A stretch of DNA of 64,000 nt, taken from positions 2,976,001-3,040,000 of the forward strand of contig OY759981.1 in the NCBI GenBank assembly GCA_963662895.1, in the 5' to 3' direction. The stretch's first letter is position 1; each line of letters begins with the position of its first letter. Both the position numbers and the translations under genes were made by a program. Origin of the DNA: GWE2-42-39 sp963662895. Lineage in GTDB: Bacteria; Bacteroidota; Bacteroidia; Bacteroidales; Prolixibacteraceae. Positions 1-8,671 of this stretch are shown here, piece by piece. The notes under the pieces were generated by a model. The model was not told the origin of the DNA, ran no database searches, and saw only the letters and a list, made by a program, of their open reading frames with translations.

Positions 1-1577
1 ATACGACGTTCATGCTGGCAGGCTTTTCGCAGTTCATCCTGATCGCTGGTGGTAATATCAGGAAGCATAGCCCTGTCTCGTATTTTATTTAACCATGTTT
101 TCGCTTCCGGCAGATCGCCTAATTCAATACAGGCTTCTATATAATCGAAAATGACTTCAGTGTAACGCATAAAGACCCAGGGGGCTTCGGCTTTTTCGGT
201 TTGCCCGTCAATATCCGGATCAATAAACTTTTTCAGGTAATAGCCGGTATAGGTTCCGTTCCATGTTTCTCCTTTGCCGGTACGTGTATCCATTCCATGC
301 CAGTATTCATCTACATTTTCCTGGGACGGATCGGTTTGGTAAGCGCCGGTCTGAATCTGTCCGTAAGGATCATATACCGCATAATCACTTGGGCGTTGTC
401 TCCATTGCATGCCGTCATACATAATACTGGCATAAAAACGGGCTTCCCTGTTTTTGTAAGGGGCTGACTGGTCATCAGGGTTGTTCCCGTCGAAAGCAGA
501 ACCATCGGCCATTTCATAATCGTCAACCAACTCCCCGATAGGAACGTTTCCTCCCCATAAATGATACCCGCATGGTCCGTTGAACTTAGCCGGCCAGCAA
601 CCACTTTCATCTTTTGTATTAATAAAATAACGGGCAAAAATGGTTTCGCAGTTATCCGTTAAAAAGAAATTCTGAAATTCCTCTGCCCTTTCCGTAACTG
701 TTTCCCCTGAAAAAACGGCCAGACTGTGGTCGTAACTGTTGGTGATCAGTGCTTTTGCAGCATCGCGGGCTGCTTTCCACCGGTCTTCACGGCTCCCTTG
801 GGTATAAAACAGCAGTTCTTTTTGGGCATAACCGGCCAGCAGGGAAGATTTGGCCGTGGCCGTTGCTTCGTCATGAAGATCGCTGGCAGCATCAGTCAGT
901 ACACGGGCCTTTAATGCCAGGCAGGCTTCGTAAGTGGCACGGCCCTTCGGAGTGTCGCTGTAGTGATAGTCCTTTAACAGTTGTGCTGCATTGTCGATGT
1001 CGCTGATGATCTGATTAATACATTCCGTATAAGTATTCCTTGGAACCGTATAATCTTCTTCTCCAAGAGTGTAGAGCTCAAGGACAATCGGTACCCCTCC
1101 ATACCCACGGGTCAGACGATGCAAAAAATAAGCCCGGAGGAAGTAAGCTTCTCCCTTTAATTGCTGTTTGTTGCTGTCATCAAATTCTGCGTTATCCACA
1201 TTCAGGATAAAATCATTACAACTACGGATACTCCGGTACAGGCGTCCCCACTGGTGTCCACTGTCCTCGTCTTCGCTGAACCATCCCAGGTCGGTCTCGT
1301 TATACGCAGCTTCATTGGACATTTTTTGCCCGTAATTGTGAATAAACAGCGATTCGTCTGTTACCGATGATTGCATACATTCTGCAAATCCGGCATCCTG
1401 GAAGCAGAAGTAAATATCAAACATATAGGCTTCGGCCAGGCCTGCATCTTTCCAGATGGCAGCAGAAGTGATTTCCGTTAAAGGTTGAGTATCCAGGAAG
1501 TCCGTATTGCAGGAAGTGAATGAAACTCCTGCGATGACAACGAATGTGAGAATTATGCTATGAATTGTTTTTTTCAT
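1..1577 (-). CDS. SusD/RagB-like outer-membrane lipoprotein (partial, C-terminus off the left edge)
   Basis: About 525 codons are open from an ATG at 1577 to the window edge with no stop; the C-terminus lies outside. The protein starts with a lipoprotein signal peptide ending in FTSCN (Cys about residue 23), then the SusD-type opening NTDFLDTQPLTEIT and helical TPR-like segments (RAYFLHRLTRGYGGVPIV is a family hallmark). SusD proteins sit on the cell surface as the lid of a SusC transporter and capture glycans or other oligomers before import. It starts 11 bp after the susC stop, so the two are co-transcribed. The substrate cannot be read from the sequence, and no glycoside hydrolase is present on the visible side. 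Family assignment is strong; specificity is unknown. Confidence 0.93.
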   Translation of the reverse strand, partial: MKKTIHSIILTFVVIAGVSFTSCNTDFLDTQPLTEITSAAIWKDAGLAEAYMFDIYFCFQDAGFAECMQSSVTDESLFIHNYGQKMSNEAAYNETDLGWFSEDEDSGHQWGRLYRSIRSCNDFILNVDNAEFDDSNKQQLKGEAYFLRAYFLHRLTRGYGGVPIVLELYTLGEEDYTVPRNTYTECINQIISDIDNAAQLLKDYHYSDTPKGRATYEACLALKARVLTDAASDLHDEATATAKSSLLAGYAQKELLFYTQGSREDRWKAARDAAKALITNSYDHSLAVFSGETVTERAEEFQNFFLTDNCETIFARYFINTKDESGCWPAKFNGPCGYHLWGGNVPIGELVDDYEMADGSAFDGNNPDDQSAPYKNREARFYASIMYDGMQWRQRPSDYAVYDPYGQIQTGAYQTDPSQENVDEYWHGMDTRTGKGETWNGTYTGYYLKKFIDPDIDGQTEKAEAPWVFMRYTEVIFDYIEACIELGDLPEAKTWLNKIRDRAMLPDITTSDQDELRKACQHERR

Positions 1578-1588
1578 GATTTACGCGA

Positions 1589-4500
1589 TTAAAAGGTTAA
1601 TGAAAAGCCCAGGTTGATCACCCTTGCCTGAGGGTAATACTGCCCGTTATCGGAAGTGCTTTCAGGGTCAACATCCTTTGCCGGGGTAATGGTAAACAAG
1701 TTGTATCCATTGGCATATATTCTGAAATCAGCGATTCCTGTAGGGGGTAATAGGGATTTGGGAAGCGAATAGCCAATCTCGAAGTTTTTCAGACGAATGT
1801 ATCTGGTTTTTTGCATCCAGTAAGTATTATCTCCTGCATTGCCTCCGCCCCAGTATTCCCCGTTCCGGTCGAACGCTCTCGGATCTACGCTGCTGGGATG
1901 GTCTGCTGTCCAGTGATGTTTGGCGAAATTTTTCGTGTAATTGCCGATTTCCCCGGATTCAGTGAAATATTTTCCCCACGAACCGGAAGCTCCCTGGAAC
2001 AGCAGGGTCATATCGAATCCTTTATAGCGGACAAACAGGTTAACACCTCCGGTTAAGGTGGGCTGCCTGGTCTTGTCAAACCGTTTCTGGTCATCAGCAG
2101 TAATCTTCCCGTCGCCGTCGATATCCTTAAATTTCATGTCCCCGGGACGAAGGCCATCGTCATTGGTAATTTCATAAACCGGCCTTTCCGGGTCATTGAT
2201 TTCGTCCCAGTCTTTGAACACCCCATCGTAAATGTAATACAACTCTGTATCCATTGGGTGTCCGGTAGATTTCTGCCATTCAGGGGCTCCCGGCGCTTCA
2301 TCCCAGAATTTGATCTTATTTTTTGCATAGCCCCCGTTAACCGAGACGGAATAAGTAAAATCTCCCCCGATTTTATCATTCCATTCCAGTTTGAAATCAA
2401 ATCCACGGTTATTTACTTTTCCTATGTTTTCGGCAGGAAGCGTCAGCCCGGTGGTCTCGGGAACGGAAGCATTGCGTTTCCAAAGAATCTTTGAACGTTT
2501 ATTGTAAAATCCTTCCAATTCAAAAGACAGTTTATTGAATATCCTCCCTTCGAGCCCCAGGTTATAATTATTGGCCACTTCCCAGGTTACATCCGGGTTG
2601 GGGAACCTGCCGATACGCAGGCCTTTTACATCTTCATTGTCAACAATGTATCCCCACTCATAATAGTAAGTGGATAGGTATTGGTATTCCTGTAATTCAT
2701 CATCGTACCAGATCTGGTCATTTCCCATTTTTCCCCACGAACCTCTTATTTTCAGGTAATCCATAAAGTGAATATGTTCCTTCCAGAAATTTTCGTTTGA
2801 TATCCGGTATCCCAGGAGAATCCCGGGGAAGAAGCCGAAACGGTGCCCTTTGGGAAACATGTACGAACCGTCCTCACGCCAGACAAATTCAGCCAGGTAG
2901 GTCTCCTTAAAGTTATAGGATAAACGTCCGAAATAGCTCATCCGGGCACGTTCCCAGGCTTTCCCGCTGTTTGTCTTTTCTTTGTCACCCCCGGCGCTTA
3001 GTGTCTGTATCACGTCCGACAGGTAATATTTCCTTTCCGCGTCGAAATATTCATCGTGTGAGGTTTCTTTTTCACTTCCGGCCAGGATACTTATCGTATG
3101 GTCGCCCAGTTTTTTTTCATAACTCAGGATGCCGCGCCATAATTCATTGGTCTGGTCTTCAGAGGACATGGTTAACCGCGGCTTATCGATATTCGGGCCC
3201 CTCAGCCCTTTCTCCAGACGGGGTGTTACACCGTCCTCTTCATAAGTCTTGCCGTCCCAGGTATAGAGATACCAGGGCTTAATAAACTTTTTCTCGTGTT
3301 TGATATATTTATCCCAGGCAACCGACCCGGTAAATTTCAATCCCTTAATCCAGGGTTGGGTAATCTCTACTTTCACATTTGACTGCAGGTAATAACGTTT
3401 GTCGTGATCGTAGCCTGTTGCATCGGTGGTCGTTACCACAGGATTATCGCCGTATTCCTGGTCGGGCCCTGGTAAGCCGTTGGGCCAGAATGCCGGATCG
3501 GTAGGCCGGCTGCGGGAGATAGACCGGAATATATCAGAAGCGCTTCTCATGGGATAGTTCCGGTCTTCCCTGCGGAAAACCACATCCAGTGTGGAATGGA
3601 TATAGGGAGATATCTCCGTGTCGAGGTTCATCCGTCCGTTGTATTGTTTATACCCGGTGGCTGAATTCTTGTAATAAGCATCTTCATTTTTATACCCCAG
3701 GGTAGAGAAATATTTCACTTTGTCGGTACCTCCTTCCAGTTGCAGCGAATGGTGGGATAAAGGAGACCAGTCCCTGAATACGGCATCGTACCAGTCGGTA
3801 TTCGGATGTCCCCACGGATCAGAGCCATCCCGGAACATTTGAATATCTTCATCACTGTACTTGGGCTTGTAGTAATCGCTAATATTATAGTCTGGATTGG
3901 TCTTGGGGTTTTTCATTGCCGAATTATATTCCAGTTCATTCATCATCGTGGCATATTGTGCGGCATCGGCCATATCCGGATAGACCGAAGGCTGGGACCA
4001 TCCCTGGTTAAAAGAATAAGTAACCGACGGCTTACCGGTTTTTCCGTGTCTGGTGGTTACCAGGATCACCCCGTTAGCTGCACGTGCTCCGTAGATAGCT
4101 GCCGAGGCATCTTTTAAAACAGAGATCGTTTTTATATCTGCCGGGTTCAGCCGTTCCAGTCCTCCGGCACGGTCGGCCACCCCGTCGATCACCACAAGCG
4201 GGTCATTGTCGCCCAGGGTATTGGACCCGCGGATGCGGATGGTTGAGCCGTCGTAGCCGGGTTCGCCTGAACTTTGCATGGTAACGACCCCTGACATTCT
4301 ACCGGCCAGTGTATTGGATAAATTCATGGCAGGAGACTTGATAAGCTCTTCTCCCTTTACGGTAGCTACCGATCCTGTAACTGTTTCTTTTTTCTGAATT
4401 CCGTATCCTACCGCTACTATCTCTTCGATACCCACGGTCGATTCCTCCATTTGTACATCAATGTTGCTTTTCCCGGCAACAGTTATTTCCCGGCTTCTCA

Positions 4501-4798
4501 TGCCCACGAACGAGAATACCAGCGTGGCTTTGTCCGGCACTTTGGTCAACTGGTACTGACCGTCTGTGCCGGTAATGGTTCCAATAGTGGTGCCTTTTAC
4601 GACAATAGATACACCGGGCAATGGCTGACCGGTCATATCGGTTACCGTTCCGCTAATAGTACGTACAGGCTGCTGGGCAACGGTTTGTCCAGGCAGGGGC
4701 CTGCCGGCACAAAGTCCGGTAAGGCCCGGCATAACCGATAAAAGTACAAAGATGAAGATGCCTCGAAAAGGCATTCGTTTTAAATCGTTGTGTTTCAT
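1589..4798 (-). CDS. SusC/RagA-family TonB-dependent outer-membrane receptor
   Basis: This 1069-residue protein is full length for SusC. After a signal peptide (about 1-35) comes a carboxypeptidase-regulatory-like beta-sandwich (about 45-120: ISGTVTDMTGQPLPGVSI, then GTDGQYQL), a short TonB-box-like EEIVAVGYG stretch, the plug (about 130-260, with DPLVVIDGV and LKDASAAIYGARAANGV) and a 22-strand barrel ending in the aromatic residue of NLGFSLTF. It imports a ligand across the outer membrane using TonB energy, with the SusD partner immediately downstream. There is no STN signalling domain at the N-terminus and no sigma/anti-sigma gene upstream in the visible gap, so regulation by an ECF sigma factor is not supported here. 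The second Met (residue 9) is an alternative start. Confidence 0.95.
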   Translation of the reverse strand: MKHNDLKRMPFRGIFIFVLLSVMPGLTGLCAGRPLPGQTVAQQPVRTISGTVTDMTGQPLPGVSIVVKGTTIGTITGTDGQYQLTKVPDKATLVFSFVGMRSREITVAGKSNIDVQMEESTVGIEEIVAVGYGIQKKETVTGSVATVKGEELIKSPAMNLSNTLAGRMSGVVTMQSSGEPGYDGSTIRIRGSNTLGDNDPLVVIDGVADRAGGLERLNPADIKTISVLKDASAAIYGARAANGVILVTTRHGKTGKPSVTYSFNQGWSQPSVYPDMADAAQYATMMNELEYNSAMKNPKTNPDYNISDYYKPKYSDEDIQMFRDGSDPWGHPNTDWYDAVFRDWSPLSHHSLQLEGGTDKVKYFSTLGYKNEDAYYKNSATGYKQYNGRMNLDTEISPYIHSTLDVVFRREDRNYPMRSASDIFRSISRSRPTDPAFWPNGLPGPDQEYGDNPVVTTTDATGYDHDKRYYLQSNVKVEITQPWIKGLKFTGSVAWDKYIKHEKKFIKPWYLYTWDGKTYEEDGVTPRLEKGLRGPNIDKPRLTMSSEDQTNELWRGILSYEKKLGDHTISILAGSEKETSHDEYFDAERKYYLSDVIQTLSAGGDKEKTNSGKAWERARMSYFGRLSYNFKETYLAEFVWREDGSYMFPKGHRFGFFPGILLGYRISNENFWKEHIHFMDYLKIRGSWGKMGNDQIWYDDELQEYQYLSTYYYEWGYIVDNEDVKGLRIGRFPNPDVTWEVANNYNLGLEGRIFNKLSFELEGFYNKRSKILWKRNASVPETTGLTLPAENIGKVNNRGFDFKLEWNDKIGGDFTYSVSVNGGYAKNKIKFWDEAPGAPEWQKSTGHPMDTELYYIYDGVFKDWDEINDPERPVYEITNDDGLRPGDMKFKDIDGDGKITADDQKRFDKTRQPTLTGGVNLFVRYKGFDMTLLFQGASGSWGKYFTESGEIGNYTKNFAKHHWTADHPSSVDPRAFDRNGEYWGGGNAGDNTYWMQKTRYIRLKNFEIGYSLPKSLLPPTGIADFRIYANGYNLFTITPAKDVDPESTSDNGQYYPQARVINLGFSLTF

Positions 4799-5160
4799 AA
4801 ATGTTTAGTTTTTATTTAGAAAAGATTTGTTGTACCCCCTCCCTATCCTTGGGGCTTTGCTTCGTTCATTGCAGGGCTCTTGCACAGGACGAAAGCCTCT
4901 TTAGGTTCTTAGTGTTTGCCGAAAGGGAATTAGGGGTAATGTTTCAAAAAAGGCATAGCAATGCCAGGAAGTATAACCCCAAGGGTATACAGTCAGAGGA
5001 AAAGGAAGAAATGCCTCAAACCTTCAGGGGTTCCGGAAACCCTGAAGGTTTAGATCAAATGTTACCCTATCTTTTTTAAGGAGAGGATGACTTAAGAATG
5101 AATAAATTGTCTTTTAAATAGAACATAATTCGAGCAAGTTGTTGATTATAGAGATTTTAA
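4799..5160. other. Non-coding gap upstream of susC
   Basis: These 362 bp lie between the susC start and a small HTH gene. I see no convincing gene: the longest open frame (4801-5079, plus strand) has no family features and low-complexity content. The gap must contain the susC promoter, but no clear TAnnTTTG box stands out. The one structured element is the 34 bp palindrome at 5018-5051, listed separately. Confidence 0.6.
5018..5051. repeat. Perfect 12 bp inverted repeat (AAACCTTCAGGG / CCCTGAAGGTTT)
   Basis: The arms at 5018-5029 and 5040-5051 are perfectly complementary around a 10-base loop that itself contains TTCCGGAA. No T-tract follows on either strand, so a simple terminator is less likely than a REP-like intergenic palindrome or an operator. 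Only one copy is seen in this window. Confidence 0.6.
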
Positions 5161-5349
5161 TTATTGGTTTCCGATCGTTCCCAGGAGAGATCTGGCTGCA
5201 TGCAGAACCTCAGGCCTCATTGTTCTGGCTCCGTTAAACATTTTTTCAATAGTTCCTGGTTTATATTTCTTATCTAACATGAGTGAAATCATTTTGTAAC
5301 TTCCCCATGGTAGCTTTGCTTTTATTTTTGGGATGTCTTGTTTTTCCAT
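5161..5349 (-). CDS. Small helix-turn-helix protein (62 aa)
   Basis: This 62-residue protein resembles the short DNA-binding proteins found in Bacteroidota phages and mobile elements: KIKAKLP near residue 8, an HTH-like middle, then a TIEKMFNGARTMRPEVLHAA stretch in the position where these proteins have a recognition helix and turn (IxxIxxGKRxxxPEVxxAA). It is transcribed divergently from the repressor-like gene at 5440, and the promoters for the two overlap in the 90 bp between them, as in a cro/cI switch. A minus-strand promoter is visible: TTG at 5417-5415 and TATATTTG at 5394-5387. The family call is by eye and moderate; no phage structural gene is nearby. Confidence 0.6.
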   Translation of the reverse strand: MEKQDIPKIKAKLPWGSYKMISLMLDKKYKPGTIEKMFNGARTMRPEVLHAARSLLGTIGNQ

Positions 5350-5362
5350 TTTCTTTAATTGC

Positions 5363-5417
5363 TACCTTTGTGCTAAATATCGAGTACAAATATAGAACTA
5401 ATTCAATATATAAGCAA
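5363..5417. promoter_or_regulatory. Overlapping divergent promoters of the HTH gene pair
   Basis: Minus strand: TTG (5417-5415), 20 bp spacer, TATATTTG (5394-5387), driving the 62 aa gene. Plus strand: TACCTTTG at 5363-5370 with TTG at 5338-5340 (22 bp spacer), driving the gene at 5440 with a leader of about 60 nt. The transcription start regions interleave, so a repressor bound between them could control both directions. Confidence 0.5.
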
Positions 5418-5439
5418 GAAAGATATAGACTTTTTTCAA

Positions 5440-5823
5440 ATGGTTTTTCAAAACATTATAGAGAGACTTGATTATTTTGCAAAAGCGAAGGGACTTAATG
5501 ATAATAAAATAACTGTAGATGCAGGGCTTTCCGTAGGATCTCTGGGTAAATCCAGAAAAAGCAAAGGAGGTCTTTATTCTGATAGTATTGAAAAAATACT
5601 ATGTGCATATTCAGATTTAAATCCGGAATGGCTTTTAACAGGAAAAGGAGAGATGTTAAAAGCCTTGAAAGAAAATCATGCTTTTACAAATCAAGCTCTT
5701 TCTATAGACTTGATTAATGAGATTAAGATTCTTGCAGCCGAAAATGCATTACTGAAAAAAGAGAATGAGGAATTAAAACGCAAAATTGACAACTTATTTG
5801 GTAATTTTGCTACGGAGCTATAA
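5440..5823 (+). CDS. Phage-repressor-like HTH protein with C-terminal coiled coil
   Basis: This protein has 127 residues. The N-terminal region (about 1-68) matches the XRE/Bet-v1-style repressor N-domains common in Bacteroidota: NIIERLDYFAKAKGLNDNKIT, then GLSVGSLGKSRKSKGGLYSDSIEKIL, closing with the signature NPEWLLTGKGEML. The usual C-terminal S24 LexA-like peptidase is missing; instead there is a heptad-type coiled coil (about 88-120, LAAENALLKKENEELKRKI) that could drive oligomerisation. It is therefore a DNA-binding regulator that cannot self-cleave like CI. It is divergent from the 62 aa HTH gene and 125 bp upstream of dprA, with no visible terminator between. The target is probably its own divergent promoter region (inference). 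Confidence 0.75.
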   Translation: MVFQNIIERLDYFAKAKGLNDNKITVDAGLSVGSLGKSRKSKGGLYSDSIEKILCAYSDLNPEWLLTGKGEMLKALKENHAFTNQALSIDLINEIKILAAENALLKKENEELKRKIDNLFGNFATEL

Positions 5824-5948
5824 ATCGTTATCAGGAAAACTCGCTAAAATTTCGGAATATATCATCAATAACCCAGGAAAGGAATTTTGTCGTATATCTC
5901 ATTTATTTTTCGGTTCCATTTTGTAAATTACCGAAAAAATAGAAACAG

Positions 5949-7058
5949 ATGGGCCACCCTGCAGATTTAAAATATAAAATAGGTTTGTCGTTAATTCCAG
6001 GGATCGGTTTTGCACTGGCAAAAAATCTGGTTGCCTTCGTGGGCAGTGCCGAAGGTATTTTTCGTGAAAAAGAACAAAACCTGCGAAAAATTCCCGGGAT
6101 TGGTGAAGTAAATGCAAAGCGGGTTGTTCAGCAAAATGTACTCGAACGCGCTGAGCAGGAAATCGAATTTATCACTAATAACAGTATTGATTGTTTGTTT
6201 TATCTTGACGAAAGCTACCCGAAACGACTGTGCGCCTGCAACGATGCACCTATCGTGTTATATACAAAAGGAAATGTAAACCTGAACGAGAACCGTGTTA
6301 TCTCGATGGTGGGTACCCGCAATGCCACAGCTTACGGAAAGGAACTGTGCGATTCGTTTATCAGGGATTTATCTGAACGTTCGTACCCGGCGGTTGTTGT
6401 ATCGGGACTGGCTTACGGTATCGATGTTGCAGTGCACAAAGCCTGTCTGAAATACAATATCCCTACGGTTGGCGTGCTTGCCCACGGGCTCGACCGTTTG
6501 TATCCCGCGCTGCATAAACCCGTGGCTGAAAAAATGCTGGGAAATGGGGGATTGCTCAGCGATTTTATGAGTGGTACCACCATTGAACGTCAAAATTTCT
6601 TGCAGCGTAACCGTATTGTGGCAGGCATGGCCGATGCAGTCATCATTGTCGAGTCGGCTGAAAAAGGCGGAGCACTGGTTACTGCCGATATTGCCAACTC
6701 GTACAATCGCGATGTCTGTGCTTTCCCCGGCCGTACCGGCGACACCTACTCGCGTGGCTGCAACCACCTCATAAAAAGTAATGAAGCCTTGATGATTGAA
6801 ACGTTGGAAGACCTTGAGCTGCAAATGGGGTGGGAGACAAAACTGGAAATGCCGGGCGTAATTCAGAAACAATTATTTATCGAGTTAACCGATCCTGAAC
6901 AAAAGATTGTGGACTGCCTGCGTAAAGGAGAACAGATGATCGATATTATTTGTCAGCAATGCGAAATGCCGGTGAGCCGTGCTTCTGCCTTACTGCTTGG
7001 GCTGGAGTTTAGAGGTCTGGTTGCCAGTTTCCCGGGGAAGATGTATAAATTACGGTAA
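5949..7058 (+). CDS. dprA: DNA-processing protein DprA (Smf)
   Basis: DprA binds incoming single-stranded DNA in the cytoplasm and loads RecA during transformation. At 369 residues it is normal length. It has an N-terminal helix-hairpin-helix region (IPGIG near residue 16, IPGIGEVNAKRVV near 47), the Rossmann-like core with MVGTRNATAYGKEL (about 117-130), VSGLAYGIDVAVH (about 150-162), and the nucleotide-binding-like stretch ending in SAEKGGALVTADIA and FPGR, followed by a C-terminal winged helix (about 305-369). It is preceded by the repressor-like gene and followed by a MITE-like element and then a DEAD-box helicase gene. No other competence genes are in the window. Confidence 0.96.
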   Translation: MGHPADLKYKIGLSLIPGIGFALAKNLVAFVGSAEGIFREKEQNLRKIPGIGEVNAKRVVQQNVLERAEQEIEFITNNSIDCLFYLDESYPKRLCACNDAPIVLYTKGNVNLNENRVISMVGTRNATAYGKELCDSFIRDLSERSYPAVVVSGLAYGIDVAVHKACLKYNIPTVGVLAHGLDRLYPALHKPVAEKMLGNGGLLSDFMSGTTIERQNFLQRNRIVAGMADAVIIVESAEKGGALVTADIANSYNRDVCAFPGRTGDTYSRGCNHLIKSNEALMIETLEDLELQMGWETKLEMPGVIQKQLFIELTDPEQKIVDCLRKGEQMIDIICQQCEMPVSRASALLLGLEFRGLVASFPGKMYKLR

Positions 7059-7125
7059 AAGTTAGAGATTGCCGGACTGACGAATACGAAATGTTTTCAA
7101 AGAGCCATAAATCGGATAAGATTCT

Positions 7126-7224
7126 GAGGCTGTCCAAAAAGGTTTTTGTATTCGGATAGGTATCTGAGAAAAAATACAAATACGAAAAGCTCGAACAACA
7201 TAACCAGACTTTTTGGACAGCCTC
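7126..7224. mobile_element. MITE-like element, 99 bp, with 16 bp perfect terminal inverted repeats
   Basis: GAGGCTGTCCAAAAAG at 7126-7141 is matched by its exact reverse complement at 7209-7224. The termini are flanked on both sides by TTCT (7122-7125 and 7225-7228), which looks like a 4 bp target duplication. Inside, TTTGTATT (7145-7152) faces AATACAAA (7173-7180). There is no room for a transposase. Ends beginning GAGGCTGTCC resemble those of known transposases' insertion sequences in Bacteroidota (from memory), so a non-autonomous derivative is the preferred reading. The hairpin could also act as a terminator behind dprA. Confidence 0.6.
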
Positions 7225-7253
7225 TTCTCTCTCCAAAAATCTTTCCCGAACCG

Positions 7254-7286
7254 TTTTGCCCTTTACCTTTTTAGCTCTTACTTTGC
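7254..7286 (+). promoter_or_regulatory. Putative promoter of the DEAD-box helicase gene, start-proximal
   Basis: A TTTTG box at about 7254-7258 and a TTACTTTG box at 7279-7286 (one mismatch to TAnnTTTG) are separated by 20 bp. The ATG is at 7290, so a transcript from this promoter would have almost no leader. Confidence 0.4.
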
Positions 7287-7289
7287 AGC

Positions 7290-8609
7290 ATGGTAACATT
7301 TGAAGATTTAAAAGTCAATAAATCAATATTGAAAGCAATAGGGGAACTGGGGTTCGAAACCCCGACGCCCATTCAGGAAAAGGCGATCCCTGTTATTCGT
7401 TCGGGAGTTGATGTGCTGGGTATTGCTCAAACCGGCACCGGCAAAACAGCAGCTTACCTGTTACCCTTGTTTATGAAACTGGTGAAAGCTGAAGGGATTG
7501 ATCCGCGTGCGATAGTGCTGGTCCCTACCCGTGAGCTTTCCATTCAGGTTGGGGAAGACATTGCCGAACTGACCCGTTATTCGAACCTTCGTCATGCGGC
7601 AGTATTTGGCGGCATCGGCTGGACCAAACATGCGGCTTTGCTCGAACCAGGTATCGATATTCTGGTAGCTACGCCCGGTCGTCTGATGGACTTGTACCGG
7701 GCTAATATTTTATCGCTAAAAAAGATAAAAACCCTGGTGATCGATGAAGCAGACCGGATGCTCGACATGGGCTTTATGCCGCAAATCCGTCAGGTACTCG
7801 AAATCATTCCGGTGAAACGGCAAAACCTTTTGTTTTCGGCCACTTTCAGCGAAAAGGTGGAACAGATGGCCCATGAATTCCTCGACTTCCCGGAGCGTGT
7901 TGAAGTTGCTCCTTCAGCTACTCCTGCCGAATTGGTTGATCAGTGTTACTATAAGGTGCCGAATATTGCCACCAAGCTGAACCTTATCAAATACCTGTTG
8001 CAGGATGAGGAGTGTTTTTCACGGGTGATCATTTTTGTAAAAACCAAGGAAAATGCCGAAGCCGTTTTCAGGATTATAAAACGAAAGATTGAAGGTGAAA
8101 AGCGCATCATGCACTCAAACAAGGGGCAAAACACCCGTATCAACGCCATCAATGCTTTTAAGGAGGGTGAAGTGCGTATTTTAATTACTACTGATGTTTC
8201 TGCCCGGGGCATCGATGTGGAAATGGTCAGTCATGTGATCAATTTTGATATTCCGCCGAATTACGAAGACTATGTACACCGCATCGGGCGTACTGCCCGG
8301 GCTAATAACGTGGGTGAGGCCATCACCATGGTTGATCCTTCAGAAGAATATCATCTGAGAAAGATTGAGAAAATTATCCGGATGAAAATACCGGAGAAAG
8401 AGTTGCCTGCCGAATTGGAGATAGTTGCCACGAATAAAACTGAAAAACAAATCCAGTTGCGTGAGATCGACCGGCAGAAACGGTTGGAAGACCCAGCTTT
8501 CAAAGGAGCTTTTCATGCAAAGAAGGAGTTTTTTACAAAAAGGGATGAGGCGAAAAATCAGTCCAGACACCTTCGTAAACAGAAGAAATACAGGAAAAAA
8601 AGGAGATGA
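7290..8609 (+). CDS. DEAD-box ATP-dependent RNA helicase (RhlE-like)
   Basis: This 439-residue cytoplasmic RNA helicase probably acts in ribosome assembly or mRNA turnover. All core motifs are present in order: the Q motif (FETPTPIQEKAIP, about residues 22-34), motif I AQTGTGKT (about 49-56), Ia PTRELSIQ, Ib TPGR, II DEAD (within VIDEADRMLDMGF, about 151), III SAT, IV IIFVKT, V TTDVSARGID and VI HRIGRTAR. The C-terminus is a highly basic tail (from about 410, ending KKYRKKRR) typical of RNA-contacting extensions. The start is set by the family opening (TFEDL). The strong hairpin at 8628-8671 terminates the unit. Confidence 0.94.
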   Translation: MVTFEDLKVNKSILKAIGELGFETPTPIQEKAIPVIRSGVDVLGIAQTGTGKTAAYLLPLFMKLVKAEGIDPRAIVLVPTRELSIQVGEDIAELTRYSNLRHAAVFGGIGWTKHAALLEPGIDILVATPGRLMDLYRANILSLKKIKTLVIDEADRMLDMGFMPQIRQVLEIIPVKRQNLLFSATFSEKVEQMAHEFLDFPERVEVAPSATPAELVDQCYYKVPNIATKLNLIKYLLQDEECFSRVIIFVKTKENAEAVFRIIKRKIEGEKRIMHSNKGQNTRINAINAFKEGEVRILITTDVSARGIDVEMVSHVINFDIPPNYEDYVHRIGRTARANNVGEAITMVDPSEEYHLRKIEKIIRMKIPEKELPAELEIVATNKTEKQIQLREIDRQKRLEDPAFKGAFHAKKEFFTKRDEAKNQSRHLRKQKKYRKKRR

Positions 8610-8627
8610 CAGGGGGTGTGTCTGTAT

Positions 8628-8671
8628 AATAACAGAAGCAACCTTTCATGGGGGAGGTTGCTTCTGTTATT
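8628..8671 (+). terminator. Strong hairpin terminator after the helicase gene
   Basis: A 17 bp perfect stem (8628-8644 with 8655-8671) encloses a 10-base loop, 18 bp after the helicase stop. The T-tract is poor (TTATTG), so termination efficiency is uncertain, but the stem is the longest in the window. Confidence 0.7.

Noticed and set aside
4801..5079. A 92-codon open frame upstream of susC
   Set aside because: No domain, poor codon character, and it crosses the palindrome; most likely chance.
5161..5823. Prophage or integrated element
   Set aside because: No integrase, portal, capsid or attachment repeats are visible; the HTH pair alone is not sufficient.
7009..7299. Minus-strand open frame over the MITE-like element
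   Set aside because: It overlaps dprA and the repeat, with no recognisable protein.
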